From: Flavobacteriaceae bacterium
Lineage (GTDB): Bacteria; Bacteroidota; Bacteroidia; Flavobacteriales; Flavobacteriaceae
Length of the DNA: 64,000 nt
Reading direction: 5' to 3'
Assembly (NCBI GenBank): GCA_009827225.1
Contig: WUAI01000003.1
Location: forward strand, 62,001-126,000
Position 1 is the stretch's first letter. Each line of letters starts with the position of its first letter. The notes beneath the pieces are model-generated. The model did not search any database, had not been told where the DNA came from, and was given only the letters and a program-made list of their open reading frames with translations. Below are positions 57,306 to 64,000 of this stretch, in pieces. Position numbers and translations under genes: made by a program.

Positions 57306-59417
57306 ATGAAGAAATTTGTATTGCTTCTCGTAGTTACTTCCCTTTTTAACCTACCCTTATCAGCTCAAGACTTTTCTGGTGAATTCGAAAAATATCCCGT
57401 GTTTCCGAAATGCGAGGATACAGAAATTGCTGCGTTAAAGACCTGTTTTAATAATACGGTGAAAGAGTTGATTTTTGCCAATTTTGAAACTCCTGATATC
57501 GTTTTCGAAGAAAACTATAATGGTGAAATCAATGTATTCTTTGAAGTGGATAAAGAGGGTACATTTACAGTACTCTATGTAGATGCCATCTATACAGAAT
57601 TGAAAGAAGCGGCGATGGCCGCGTTTGAAAAATTTCCGACAATCACCCCGGGCACCTATAATGGCAAACCTTCAATTTCGCAGTATACCATTGAGTTTAA
57701 AGTTCCTTTAGGTGAATTAACACTCGAGACTTTTACCCCGGAAGTTTCAGAAGAACAAAAAAAGCCAAAGGAAGTTGAGAACAAAGATTTGAAAAACGAA
57801 TTTGACGATCTGGAGAAACTTCCATATCAAAATGAAGAATATACCAGTAATATAAATATCCCTTTATCTCACCATAACTACAGTTTGTTTGACCCCGCGA
57901 TGAACCGCGTGGGGATCAATAATCACACTGCTCAAAAACCTTACGTATACAGTGAGGTCAACAAGTATTACAACTTTGAAGCAGCTAATCAGAAGATTCT
58001 GAAAAACAGATCATCATGGTTCGGCAGGAAGTGGTGGAACGAACATATGGTTACTTTAAAAGGCACGGATTATTGGCTTACACTCGATCCCGGAGTAGAT
58101 CTGCAGGCAGGAAAAGATACCGATGCCGATATCGATACTTATAACAATACTCGTTTGGTCTATGCACAGGGTGGAATTGGTAAGAAGATCAGTTTCTTTG
58201 CAGTCATCTATGAGAGTCAGGGGCGATTTGCGGATTATTTTAATCGTTTTGCAGAGGCACGAAAACCAGATGGTGGTAACCCGGCAATCATCCCGGGAAG
58301 AGGAATCGCCAAGCGGTTCAAAACGGATTCCTATGACTACCCCATTGCTACGGGGCATGTTTCATACTCCCCGTCCAAACATTTCAATCTTCAGCTGGGA
58401 CATGGGAAGAACTTCATCGGGGATGGGTATCGCTCTTTATTATTGAGCGATAATAGTAGTCCGTACCCTTTCTTCAAGGTGAACACTACCTTTTGGAAAC
58501 TTAAGTATACCAATACCTGGATGTCTTTAAGAGATGTGCGGTCGGAAGTGACTGCTGATGGCTCTTTTCGTACCAAATATATGGCCAACCATTATTTGAG
58601 TATCAATATCACCAAACGATGGAATCTTGGGTTGTTCGAATCTGTTATTTGGGAAAATGACAACAACCGTGGGTTTGATTTCAACTATCTGAATCCGGTT
58701 ATATTTTTCCGTGCCATTGAATTCTCAACCGGTTCACGTGGCGGAAATGCCCTGATCGGTTTGAGTTCGAAATTTAAGTTTTCGGATCGGGTCAATGCCT
58801 ATGGTCAATTGATTATCGATGAATTTTCTTCCGGTGATATTTTCGGTGGAAAAGGGAGCTATAAGAACAAAATTGGATATCAGCTCGGTGCCAAATACTA
58901 TGATGCATTGGGAGTAAAGGGTTTGTATCTGCAAGCGGAATATAACCGTGTGCGGCCGTATACCTATTCTCACAATTCGATTGTACTGAATTACGGACAT
59001 AACAATCAATCCATGGCACATACTTTAGGAGCTAATTTTTCAGAATTCATCGCTATTGCGCGATACCAGAAAGGCAGAATTTTTGGAGATGCCAAATTAG
59101 TATTGGCAAAACGAGGATTCGAATTCAACACCACGGACGATATGGCTTTTTATGGAGGAAGTATTTATGGAACCGAAGATGATCGTATTTCGGATGAAGG
59201 AAATGATCTGGCCCAGGGTAATACTACGGATTTCCTACATGCCGAATTGCAGGCAGGATATCTTATCAATCCTGCTACGAACCTAAAGGTTTATGGGAGC
59301 CTTATTTTCAGAGATTTTAGTCCGGAGATTGATACACCCACTACATTCGACAACCAAACGACCTGGATCAATTTTGGAGTGAGAACCGATTTATTTAACT
59401 GGTACAACGATTTTTAG
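57306..59417 (+). CDS. remB: RemB-like outer-membrane protein with N-terminal TonB-CTD-like domain
   Basis: Encodes 703 residues from ATG 57306 (a TTG two codons earlier is less likely). Signal peptide MKKFVLLLVVTSLFNLPLSA. Residues about 25-140 repeat the TonB-CTD pattern of the two upstream genes: YPVFPKCEDTEIAALKTCFN, INVFFEVDKEGTFTVLYVDA, FEKFPTITPGTYNGKPSISQ. After an acidic linker (about 145-190) comes a strand-rich region of the Wzi/RemB barrel type (PSKHFNLQLGHGKNFIGDGY, FFKVNTTFWKLKYTNTWMSL, FNYLNPVIFFRAIEF, GVRTDLFNWYNDF). RemB is a gliding-motility-related protein of F. johnsoniae that I recall being encoded just downstream of sprA, as here. Symbol given on that basis. Confidence 0.75.
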   Translation: MKKFVLLLVVTSLFNLPLSAQDFSGEFEKYPVFPKCEDTEIAALKTCFNNTVKELIFANFETPDIVFEENYNGEINVFFEVDKEGTFTVLYVDAIYTELKEAAMAAFEKFPTITPGTYNGKPSISQYTIEFKVPLGELTLETFTPEVSEEQKKPKEVENKDLKNEFDDLEKLPYQNEEYTSNINIPLSHHNYSLFDPAMNRVGINNHTAQKPYVYSEVNKYYNFEAANQKILKNRSSWFGRKWWNEHMVTLKGTDYWLTLDPGVDLQAGKDTDADIDTYNNTRLVYAQGGIGKKISFFAVIYESQGRFADYFNRFAEARKPDGGNPAIIPGRGIAKRFKTDSYDYPIATGHVSYSPSKHFNLQLGHGKNFIGDGYRSLLLSDNSSPYPFFKVNTTFWKLKYTNTWMSLRDVRSEVTADGSFRTKYMANHYLSINITKRWNLGLFESVIWENDNNRGFDFNYLNPVIFFRAIEFSTGSRGGNALIGLSSKFKFSDRVNAYGQLIIDEFSSGDIFGGKGSYKNKIGYQLGAKYYDALGVKGLYLQAEYNRVRPYTYSHNSIVLNYGHNNQSMAHTLGANFSEFIAIARYQKGRIFGDAKLVLAKRGFEFNTTDDMAFYGGSIYGTEDDRISDEGNDLAQGNTTDFLHAELQAGYLINPATNLKVYGSLIFRDFSPEIDTPTTFDNQTTWINFGVRTDLFNWYNDF

Positions 59418-59421
59418 ATAG

Positions 59422-60474
59422 TTATTGCTTACCCTTTTTTTCGTCCCAGGAGCCAAATCTTTTTTTAGCAATTTCATACATCAATGTAACGAAACTTTCA
59501 GTGGAAATGAATCCGTCTCCGTACCCACGGTCATCATAATATTTCGTAATCTCCTTATTGGCTAAAACCTCTTCAAGGCTTTTTCGCGTGCCATATTCGA
59601 TGGCAATTCGATCTCTTAAACGTACCAGCATATCATGGGATGTTTTAACATCGGATTTAGTGCCTATTTCTCCGTGCCCCGGGATTATTTTAGTTTCGTC
59701 ATCGATTAGCATCATGATTTTGGACAGTGCTTTGATATATCCCCTAAGGCTTCCACCACTTTTCTGATCGATATATGGATATCTTCCATTAACGAAAACA
59801 TCTCCGGTGTGTAACACATTAGAATCGGTAAAATAGATTACAGCGTCTCCATCGGTATGAGCATTGTCGACATGGAAAATCATCACTTTTTCCCCGTTAT
59901 AGTGAAAAGTAAGTTCATCTGGAAAGGTTAGCGAAGGATAAATATTGTCTTTGCTCATATAATCTTCAAGGTTCCCCATGGCCTCTTTTGCACGTACGTC
60001 TCCCTCTTCGGAACCAACATCTTTCGACATCTTTTCCCGTTTTTTTTCAAAGTCGGCCTCCATCTTTTCTTGGGCTTCTTGTCTCATTTTATTTTCCAAA
60101 CGGCTTCGAACATTATCATGAGAAATGATGGTAACTCCGGCATCGTTCATATTCTTATTCCCCCCTACATGATCTCCATGGTGATGTGTATTTACAAGAA
60201 AGCGGACAGGTTTGGTAGATAGTCCGCTAACAAATTGCAAAATCTTTGGTGTGGCTTCTGCAAACTGATTATCGATCATTAGAACGCCGTCGCTTCCTAC
60301 ACTTACGCCGATATTCCCTCCTTTTCCTTTCAGCATATAGATGCTATCTTTCACACGCACCATCCCTATGGAAGGCCCTTCGGAACCGGTGGCGCCATCC
60401 GCCTCTGTTTCTTGGGCGAACATAGAGGATAAACTAAACAAGAAGGTGAATGAGATTAATAAAGCTTTGTTCAT
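59422..60474 (-). CDS. MBL-fold metallo-hydrolase, secreted
   Basis: Encodes 350 residues. A signal peptide (LLISFTFLFSLSSMFAQ) exports it to the periplasm. Metallo-beta-lactamase fold: FLVNTHHHGDHVGGNKNMND (His-rich zinc motif HxHxDH), HVDNAHTDGDAVIYFTDSN, VLHTGDVFVNGRYPYID and KIIPGHGEIG. An inserted charged helical segment (about 125-180, with EKMEADFEKKREKMSKD) sits between the first zinc motif and the rest. The family includes beta-lactamases and many other hydrolases; the substrate is unknown. Convergent with remB, 4 bp between the stops. Confidence 0.88.
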   Translation of the reverse strand: MNKALLISFTFLFSLSSMFAQETEADGATGSEGPSIGMVRVKDSIYMLKGKGGNIGVSVGSDGVLMIDNQFAEATPKILQFVSGLSTKPVRFLVNTHHHGDHVGGNKNMNDAGVTIISHDNVRSRLENKMRQEAQEKMEADFEKKREKMSKDVGSEEGDVRAKEAMGNLEDYMSKDNIYPSLTFPDELTFHYNGEKVMIFHVDNAHTDGDAVIYFTDSNVLHTGDVFVNGRYPYIDQKSGGSLRGYIKALSKIMMLIDDETKIIPGHGEIGTKSDVKTSHDMLVRLRDRIAIEYGTRKSLEEVLANKEITKYYDDRGYGDGFISTESFVTLMYEIAKKRFGSWDEKKGKQ

Positions 60475-60547
60475 AAGTGTGTATTTTAATTAGGTGTTGA
60501 ATTTAACAAAATTGTGCAAATTCAGTGCCAACAATATAAGATTAAAA

Positions 60548-60578
60548 TTGTGAAAAATCGCCTTGTGTCCTATCTTTG
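60548..60578 (+). promoter_or_regulatory. Promoter of ctaB and the second cox cluster
   Basis: TTG (60548-60550), 20 bp, TATCTTTG (60571-60578): a full Bacteroidota promoter. The ctaB start lies 67 bp downstream. Confidence 0.65.
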
Positions 60579-60645
60579 CAGCCGGAATTAGAGGTCTGGC
60601 GAGATACGCTCATTTTTTTACCGTCTATTCCCAAAATACAGGAGC

Positions 60646-61542
60646 TTGAACAGTACTTCATCACAGACGATATCACCCGGATTTGCACGAAATTTTGTGG
60701 AGATTACCAAAATCCGATTATCCATCAGTGTGGTATTCTCTTCTGTGGCAGGCTATCTCCTGGGAGTCGAAGGCCCGATTGATTATTATATTTTGATGTT
60801 GCTTTGCGTGGGTGGCTATTGCATGGTAGGAGCGTCTAACGTTTACAACCAGATCATCGAGAAAGATCTGGATGCCAAAATGGAGCGTACCAAGAACCGT
60901 CCGTTGCCAGCAGGCAGAATGGGTACCACCTCTGCCTTTATCCTGGCGAGTGTCTTAACATTACTGGGAATAGGGATCCTCTATGTGATCAATCCCCAAA
61001 CAGCCATGTTCGGAGCCATTTCCATTTTCATGTATGTGAGTTTGTATACTCCTTTGAAAACTCGCACGCCTTTGTCGGTTTTTGTGGGAGCCTTTCCTGG
61101 TGCTATTCCTTTTATGCTTGGATGGGTAGCGGCCACGAACGATTTTGGAATCGAACCGGGAACGTTATTCATGGTTCAGTTCTTCTGGCAATTTCCTCAC
61201 TTTTGGGCGATTGGGTGGTTTCTTTTTGAAGACTATAAGCGAGGAGGTTTCCTCATGTTGCCTAACGGAAGAAGGGATAAAGGGACGGCAATTCAGGTGA
61301 TTTTATATTGTATCTGGACCGTGCTGGCCTCGTTGATCCCAGCTGCAGGTGTGACCGGAAGATTATATGTGACCCCGGTCTCCGCAGTGCTTATACTTGG
61401 ACTTGGAGCCTGGTTGATCTATCATGCGGTTAAACTATACAAACAACAAACCGATAAAGCAGCTCGCCGATTGATGTTGGTGAGTGTTACGTACATTACT
61501 TTGCTGCAAATAATTTATGTAGCTGATAAATTTATTCGATAA
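60646..61542 (+). CDS. ctaB: Protoheme IX farnesyltransferase (heme O synthase)
   Basis: Encodes 298 residues from TTG 60646, which has GGAG five bp upstream. Attaches the farnesyl tail to heme b to make heme O for the oxidase. UbiA-type prenyltransferase with about nine helices: NVYNQIIEKDLDAKMERTKN then RPLPAGRM (the NxxxD region binding the diphosphate), YTPLKTRTPLSVFVGAFPGA, and FPHFWAIGWFLFEDYKRGGF. First gene of the cluster holding cox subunits III and IV; overlaps the next gene by one base. Confidence 0.95.
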   Translation: MNSTSSQTISPGFARNFVEITKIRLSISVVFSSVAGYLLGVEGPIDYYILMLLCVGGYCMVGASNVYNQIIEKDLDAKMERTKNRPLPAGRMGTTSAFILASVLTLLGIGILYVINPQTAMFGAISIFMYVSLYTPLKTRTPLSVFVGAFPGAIPFMLGWVAATNDFGIEPGTLFMVQFFWQFPHFWAIGWFLFEDYKRGGFLMLPNGRRDKGTAIQVILYCIWTVLASLIPAAGVTGRLYVTPVSAVLILGLGAWLIYHAVKLYKQQTDKAARRLMLVSVTYITLLQIIYVADKFIR

Positions 61543-62123
61543 TGAATTATACTGAAGGATCTGAGGAATTAAAAAGAAGACGAGCCAAGAAGATGATGCT
61601 GTGGTTTGGTATTATAAGCTTGTCGATGAGCTTTGCCGGTTTGACAAGTGCCTATGTGGTGAGTAAAGAACGACCGGATTGGCTTACCGATTTTGAAATA
61701 CCGGAAGCTTTTTATCTGAGTCTTGGAGCGATCATAGTGAGTAGTATCACAATGCATGTGGCCAAATTAAAGGTAAAACAGGAGGATCAATTACAAGGAA
61801 TGATATTCCTTGTGGGAACTCTGATACTTGGATTACTATTTGTGTATTTGCAGTTTCGTGGATTTTCCGAGATCATTGCCAATGGATACTATTTTACCGG
61901 AAGCGAAAGTACAGTGACTACTTCCTTTATTTATCTAGTGGTCTTAATGCACTTGGCACACGTGGCATTTGGATTAATCGCCTTATTGGTGGTAATTTAT
62001 AATCATTATAAACAAAAGTATACGGGAGGTAAAACCCTTGGTATAGAACTGGCGGCTACCTTCTGGCATTTTGTTGACTTTTTGTGGATTTATCTCTTTT
62101 TGTTTTTCTATTTTGTGAGATGA
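61542..62123 (+). CDS. Heme-copper oxidase subunit III, short type
   Basis: Encodes 193 residues with five membrane helices. Subunit III pattern: RAKKMMLWFGIISLSMSFAG (helix 1), LGAIIVSSITMHVAKLKVKQ (helix 2), and the C-terminal ELAATFWHFVDFLWIYLFLF typical of subunit III. One of two subunit III-like genes in a row, as is common in flavobacteria; which one packs against subunit I cannot be told. The start overlaps the ctaB stop by one base (TAATG). Confidence 0.9.
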   Translation: MNYTEGSEELKRRRAKKMMLWFGIISLSMSFAGLTSAYVVSKERPDWLTDFEIPEAFYLSLGAIIVSSITMHVAKLKVKQEDQLQGMIFLVGTLILGLLFVYLQFRGFSEIIANGYYFTGSESTVTTSFIYLVVLMHLAHVAFGLIALLVVIYNHYKQKYTGGKTLGIELAATFWHFVDFLWIYLFLFFYFVR

Positions 62124-62141
62124 AAATTATACTTATTTTTG
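62113..62141 (+). promoter_or_regulatory. Promoter of the second subunit III gene
   Basis: TTG (62113-62115), 18 bp, TATTTTTG (62134-62141), 25 bp before the next ATG. It overlaps the end of the previous gene, so it is an internal promoter. Confidence 0.5.
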
Positions 62142-62166
62142 CACACTAATAAACCAATTTCTTTGT

Positions 62167-63150
62167 ATGGACGCAACTGTTGCTAAAACAGGTACCGAAG
62201 GAAAAACCTGGGGTGGAGGAAATCGCCCGCTCAATGCCAGTTATGGTAAAATGATGATGTGGTTTTTCATCGTATCAGATGCTTTGACTTTCTCAGGATT
62301 TATTGCCTCTTACGGTTTTTCGAGATTTAAATTTATTGACGCCTGGCCTATTGCCGATGAGGTGTTTACTCACGTTCCGTTCTTGCACGGTGTTCCCGCT
62401 CCGATGTATTACGTGGCGTTTATGACGTTCATACTTATTTTCTCATCTGTAACGATGGTACTTGCGGTAGACGCTGGTCACAGAATGCAGAAAAAGAAAG
62501 TGATCTGGTATATGTTTGCAACCATCATCGGGGGTGCGATTTTCGTAGGATCACAGGCCTGGGAATGGGCTACCTTCATCAAGGGAGACTACGGTGCGGT
62601 AGAGACTAAAGGAGGTAAGATTCTTCAGTTTCTTGACACCGAAGGTGATCGTGTGGCCATCGGCGATTTTGCTGTAGAGCTTCCCACAGAGAGAGCAACA
62701 CACGAAAGAAAGAACGGTATTTGGTATCAAACCGAGCCGGAAACGCTTACCAGTTTTTCATTTGAAGAAGTAAAAGCAGGTTTCCTTGCAAACGATAATC
62801 TCCTGGTAAGAACACAATACCTGGATGAAAACGGTGAACCCACGGTACTTTCGCGGGAAGAATCGGTGAATAAAATTGTGAATGACGGGAAGTTAGTGGT
62901 GGAAGGCGCCAATCTTATCAGAAATGAATACGGGCATCCACTTTTTGCCGACTTCTTTTTCTTTATTACAGGATTCCACGGGTTCCACGTATTCTCTGGA
63001 GTGGTGATCAACATCATCATCTTCTTTAACGTGATCATAGGAACCTACGAACGAAGAAAAAGTTATGAAATGGTTGAGAAGGTCGGACTCTACTGGCACT
63101 TTGTAGATTTGGTGTGGGTATTCGTATTTACCTTCTTTTATCTGGTTTAA
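62167..63150 (+). CDS. coxC: Cytochrome c oxidase subunit III with inserted soluble domain
   Basis: Encodes 327 residues. Subunit III core: YGKMMMWFFIVSDALTFSGF, FMTFILIFSSVTMVLAVDAG, FVGSQAWEWATFIKG, FFFFITGFHGFHVFSGVVIN, and LYWHFVDLVWVFVFTFFYLV at the end. Between helices 4 and 5 lies an extra hydrophilic stretch of about 110 residues (about 142-255, FLDTEGDRVAIGDFAVELPT to KLVVEGANLIRN) that is not part of the standard subunit. It would protrude from the membrane and may add an interaction surface. Followed by subunit IV. Confidence 0.93.
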   Translation: MDATVAKTGTEGKTWGGGNRPLNASYGKMMMWFFIVSDALTFSGFIASYGFSRFKFIDAWPIADEVFTHVPFLHGVPAPMYYVAFMTFILIFSSVTMVLAVDAGHRMQKKKVIWYMFATIIGGAIFVGSQAWEWATFIKGDYGAVETKGGKILQFLDTEGDRVAIGDFAVELPTERATHERKNGIWYQTEPETLTSFSFEEVKAGFLANDNLLVRTQYLDENGEPTVLSREESVNKIVNDGKLVVEGANLIRNEYGHPLFADFFFFITGFHGFHVFSGVVINIIIFFNVIIGTYERRKSYEMVEKVGLYWHFVDLVWVFVFTFFYLV

Positions 63151-63179
63151 TTCTGAAAGTTTCAGCTTAAAAAACAACA

Positions 63180-63563
63180 ATGGCACACGAACATAAATTA
63201 GAAATATTTAGAGGATTACTGAAGTTCAAATCCAATGTTACAAAGATTTGGGGAGTATTCGTTTTCCTTTCAATCGTTACAATCATTGAAGTATACCTGG
63301 GGATCGTGAAACCGGAATTCCTTACCGAAACTCGATTCCTTGCGATGAAGTTGCTCAACTGGATCTTCATCATCTTAACCCTAGTTAAAGCCTATTATAT
63401 TACCTGGGATTTCATGCACCAGAGAGACGAGACCAAAGCACTTCGACGTGCGGTAGTCTGGACGGCTGTATTCTTGATCTGCTACCTTATTTTGATCTTG
63501 CTTATCGAAGGAGATTATATTTACGAGGTGTACAAACAAAATTACGTCAAGTTCGATTTTTAG
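63180..63563 (+). CDS. Cytochrome c oxidase subunit IV
   Basis: Encodes 127 residues. Small bacterial subunit IV with three membrane helices (about 24-42, 55-75, 92-112). IWGVFVFLSIVTIIEVYLGI and LLNWIFIILTLVKAYYITWD plus FMHQRDETKALRR match the family (prokaryotic cytochrome c oxidase subunit IV). Stabilises the complex. Closes the operon before a terminator. Confidence 0.9.
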   Translation: MAHEHKLEIFRGLLKFKSNVTKIWGVFVFLSIVTIIEVYLGIVKPEFLTETRFLAMKLLNWIFIILTLVKAYYITWDFMHQRDETKALRRAVVWTAVFLICYLILILLIEGDYIYEVYKQNYVKFDF

Positions 63564-63584
63564 ATTGAACCCAAAAGATAGATG

Positions 63585-63615
63585 AAACCACGCACCTTTA
63601 GCGTGGTTTTTTTAT
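63585..63615 (+). terminator. Intrinsic terminator after subunit IV
   Basis: Perfect 9-bp stem AAACCACGC (63585-63593) with GCGTGGTTT (63601-63609), then T-run. Confidence 0.9.
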
Positions 63616-63638
63616 TCGTTAAATTTCCCTTATAAAGG

Positions 63639-63669
63639 TTGTCCAGCCTGCTTTCCGGTTGTATTTTTG
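63639..63669 (+). promoter_or_regulatory. Promoter of the last gene in the window
   Basis: TTG (63639-63641), 20 bp, TATTTTTG (63662-63669), the same spacing as the ctaB promoter. The GTG start is 14 bp downstream. Confidence 0.6.
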
Positions 63670-63683
63670 CAAAAAATTACACC

Positions 63684-64000
63684 GTGCAGACTAAAAAGAT
63701 TATTGTCCTTGCTGTATTGTTCCTGCTGCCCATTTCGGTATATCTTTTCTTTGCCTCCGGAAAGAATAATTTCGTGAAGCTCCCTACCCTGTCTTATGGT
63801 GTTGCAGAGCTTGACGAATTCAAAACTATCGAAGGAGATGAGGTAAAGCTGGATAATCGAATCACCGTGCTTACTTTCTTCGGAAATGATCTGGAAGCTA
63901 AAAAAGCAAATGCGTTTAACCTGGCGCATAAGATCTACAAAAAGAATTATCAGTTCCAGGAATTTCAATTCATAAGCCTTATCACTGAAGATCAGGCTTC
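63684..64000 (+). CDS. Membrane-anchored thioredoxin-fold-like protein, N-terminal part (runs off window)
   Basis: Open frame from GTG 63684 to the window end, 105 residues. It starts with a charged end and one hydrophobic helix (KKIIVLAVLFLLPISVYLFF), then a segment like the start of SCO1/SenC-type proteins (VKLPTLSYGVAEL, then VKLDNRITVLTFFGNDLEAK). In SCO1 the copper-binding CxxxC follows this strand; here the equivalent place reads FGNDLEAKKANAF with no cysteine. Its place after the oxidase genes fits a copper or heme assembly role, but a divergent SCO relative lacking the metal site is the likelier reading. No start codon other than GTG is seen; Met at the first position is assumed. Confidence 0.55.
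   Translation, partial: MQTKKIIVLAVLFLLPISVYLFFASGKNNFVKLPTLSYGVAELDEFKTIEGDEVKLDNRITVLTFFGNDLEAKKANAFNLAHKIYKKNYQFQEFQFISLITEDQA

Overview
The window is chromosomal DNA from a member of the Bacteroidota, most likely a marine Flavobacteriaceae. The main evidence is a complete alternative complex III operon followed by caa3-type cytochrome oxidase genes, the gliding/type IX secretion protein SprA with a RemB-like neighbour, rimP-nusA-infB with a short NusA, several TonB-C-terminal proteins, and promoters with the Bacteroidota -7 box TAnnTTTG. Where a -33 TTG is visible it usually lies 18-20 bp upstream of that box. I found no rRNA, tRNA, CRISPR array, integrase or transposase.

Layout. 1-8505: housekeeping and regulatory genes, namely a DUF2207/LemA pair, an SDR dehydrogenase with an AraC regulator, a membrane-bound winged-helix regulator divergent from a TonB-like envelope protein, and a leftward flavoprotein cluster (FMN reductase, flavodoxin, retinol-saturase-like FAD enzyme with an FNR-type barrel, ArsC-like protein). 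8506-18928: a visibly AT-richer accessory island, all genes on the plus strand. It carries a MazG-like protein, a DUF1643 protein, a GHKL ATPase coupled to a large protein with two phosphoribosyltransferase-like regions, a lipoprotein with an Ig-like domain, two unknowns and an AbiH-family abortive infection protein. Four units of this island are each preceded by a copy of the same repeat, which contains a perfect -7 box. 18929-26960: katG, a tandem universal stress protein and rimP-nusA-infB.

26979-39326: a SPOR protein, then the respiratory block actABCDEF-coxB-coxA, which together would carry electrons from menaquinol through alternative complex III to the oxygen-reducing oxidase. 39351-54749: a MATE exporter, a 300-bp gap holding two similar small-RNA-like units, ruvB, a cytochrome P450, queG, maeB, ruvA and the very large sprA. 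54777-59417: gcvH, a VanZ-like gene and three consecutive genes sharing a TonB-C-terminal-like domain, the last fused to a RemB-like outer-membrane part. 59422-64000: an MBL-fold hydrolase, then ctaB, two subunit III genes and subunit IV, which complete the oxidase encoded 22 kb upstream, and the start of a thioredoxin-fold-like membrane protein.

The most promising points for novelty are the four-gene MazG/DUF1643/GHKL/PRTase-like module inside the island, the promoter-bearing repeats that mark the island's units, the pair of parallel small-RNA-like units at about 40767-41004, and the helically phased TTTACA repeats between the membrane-bound regulator and its divergent neighbour. All functional statements come from reading the sequence and recalling families; no database search was made.
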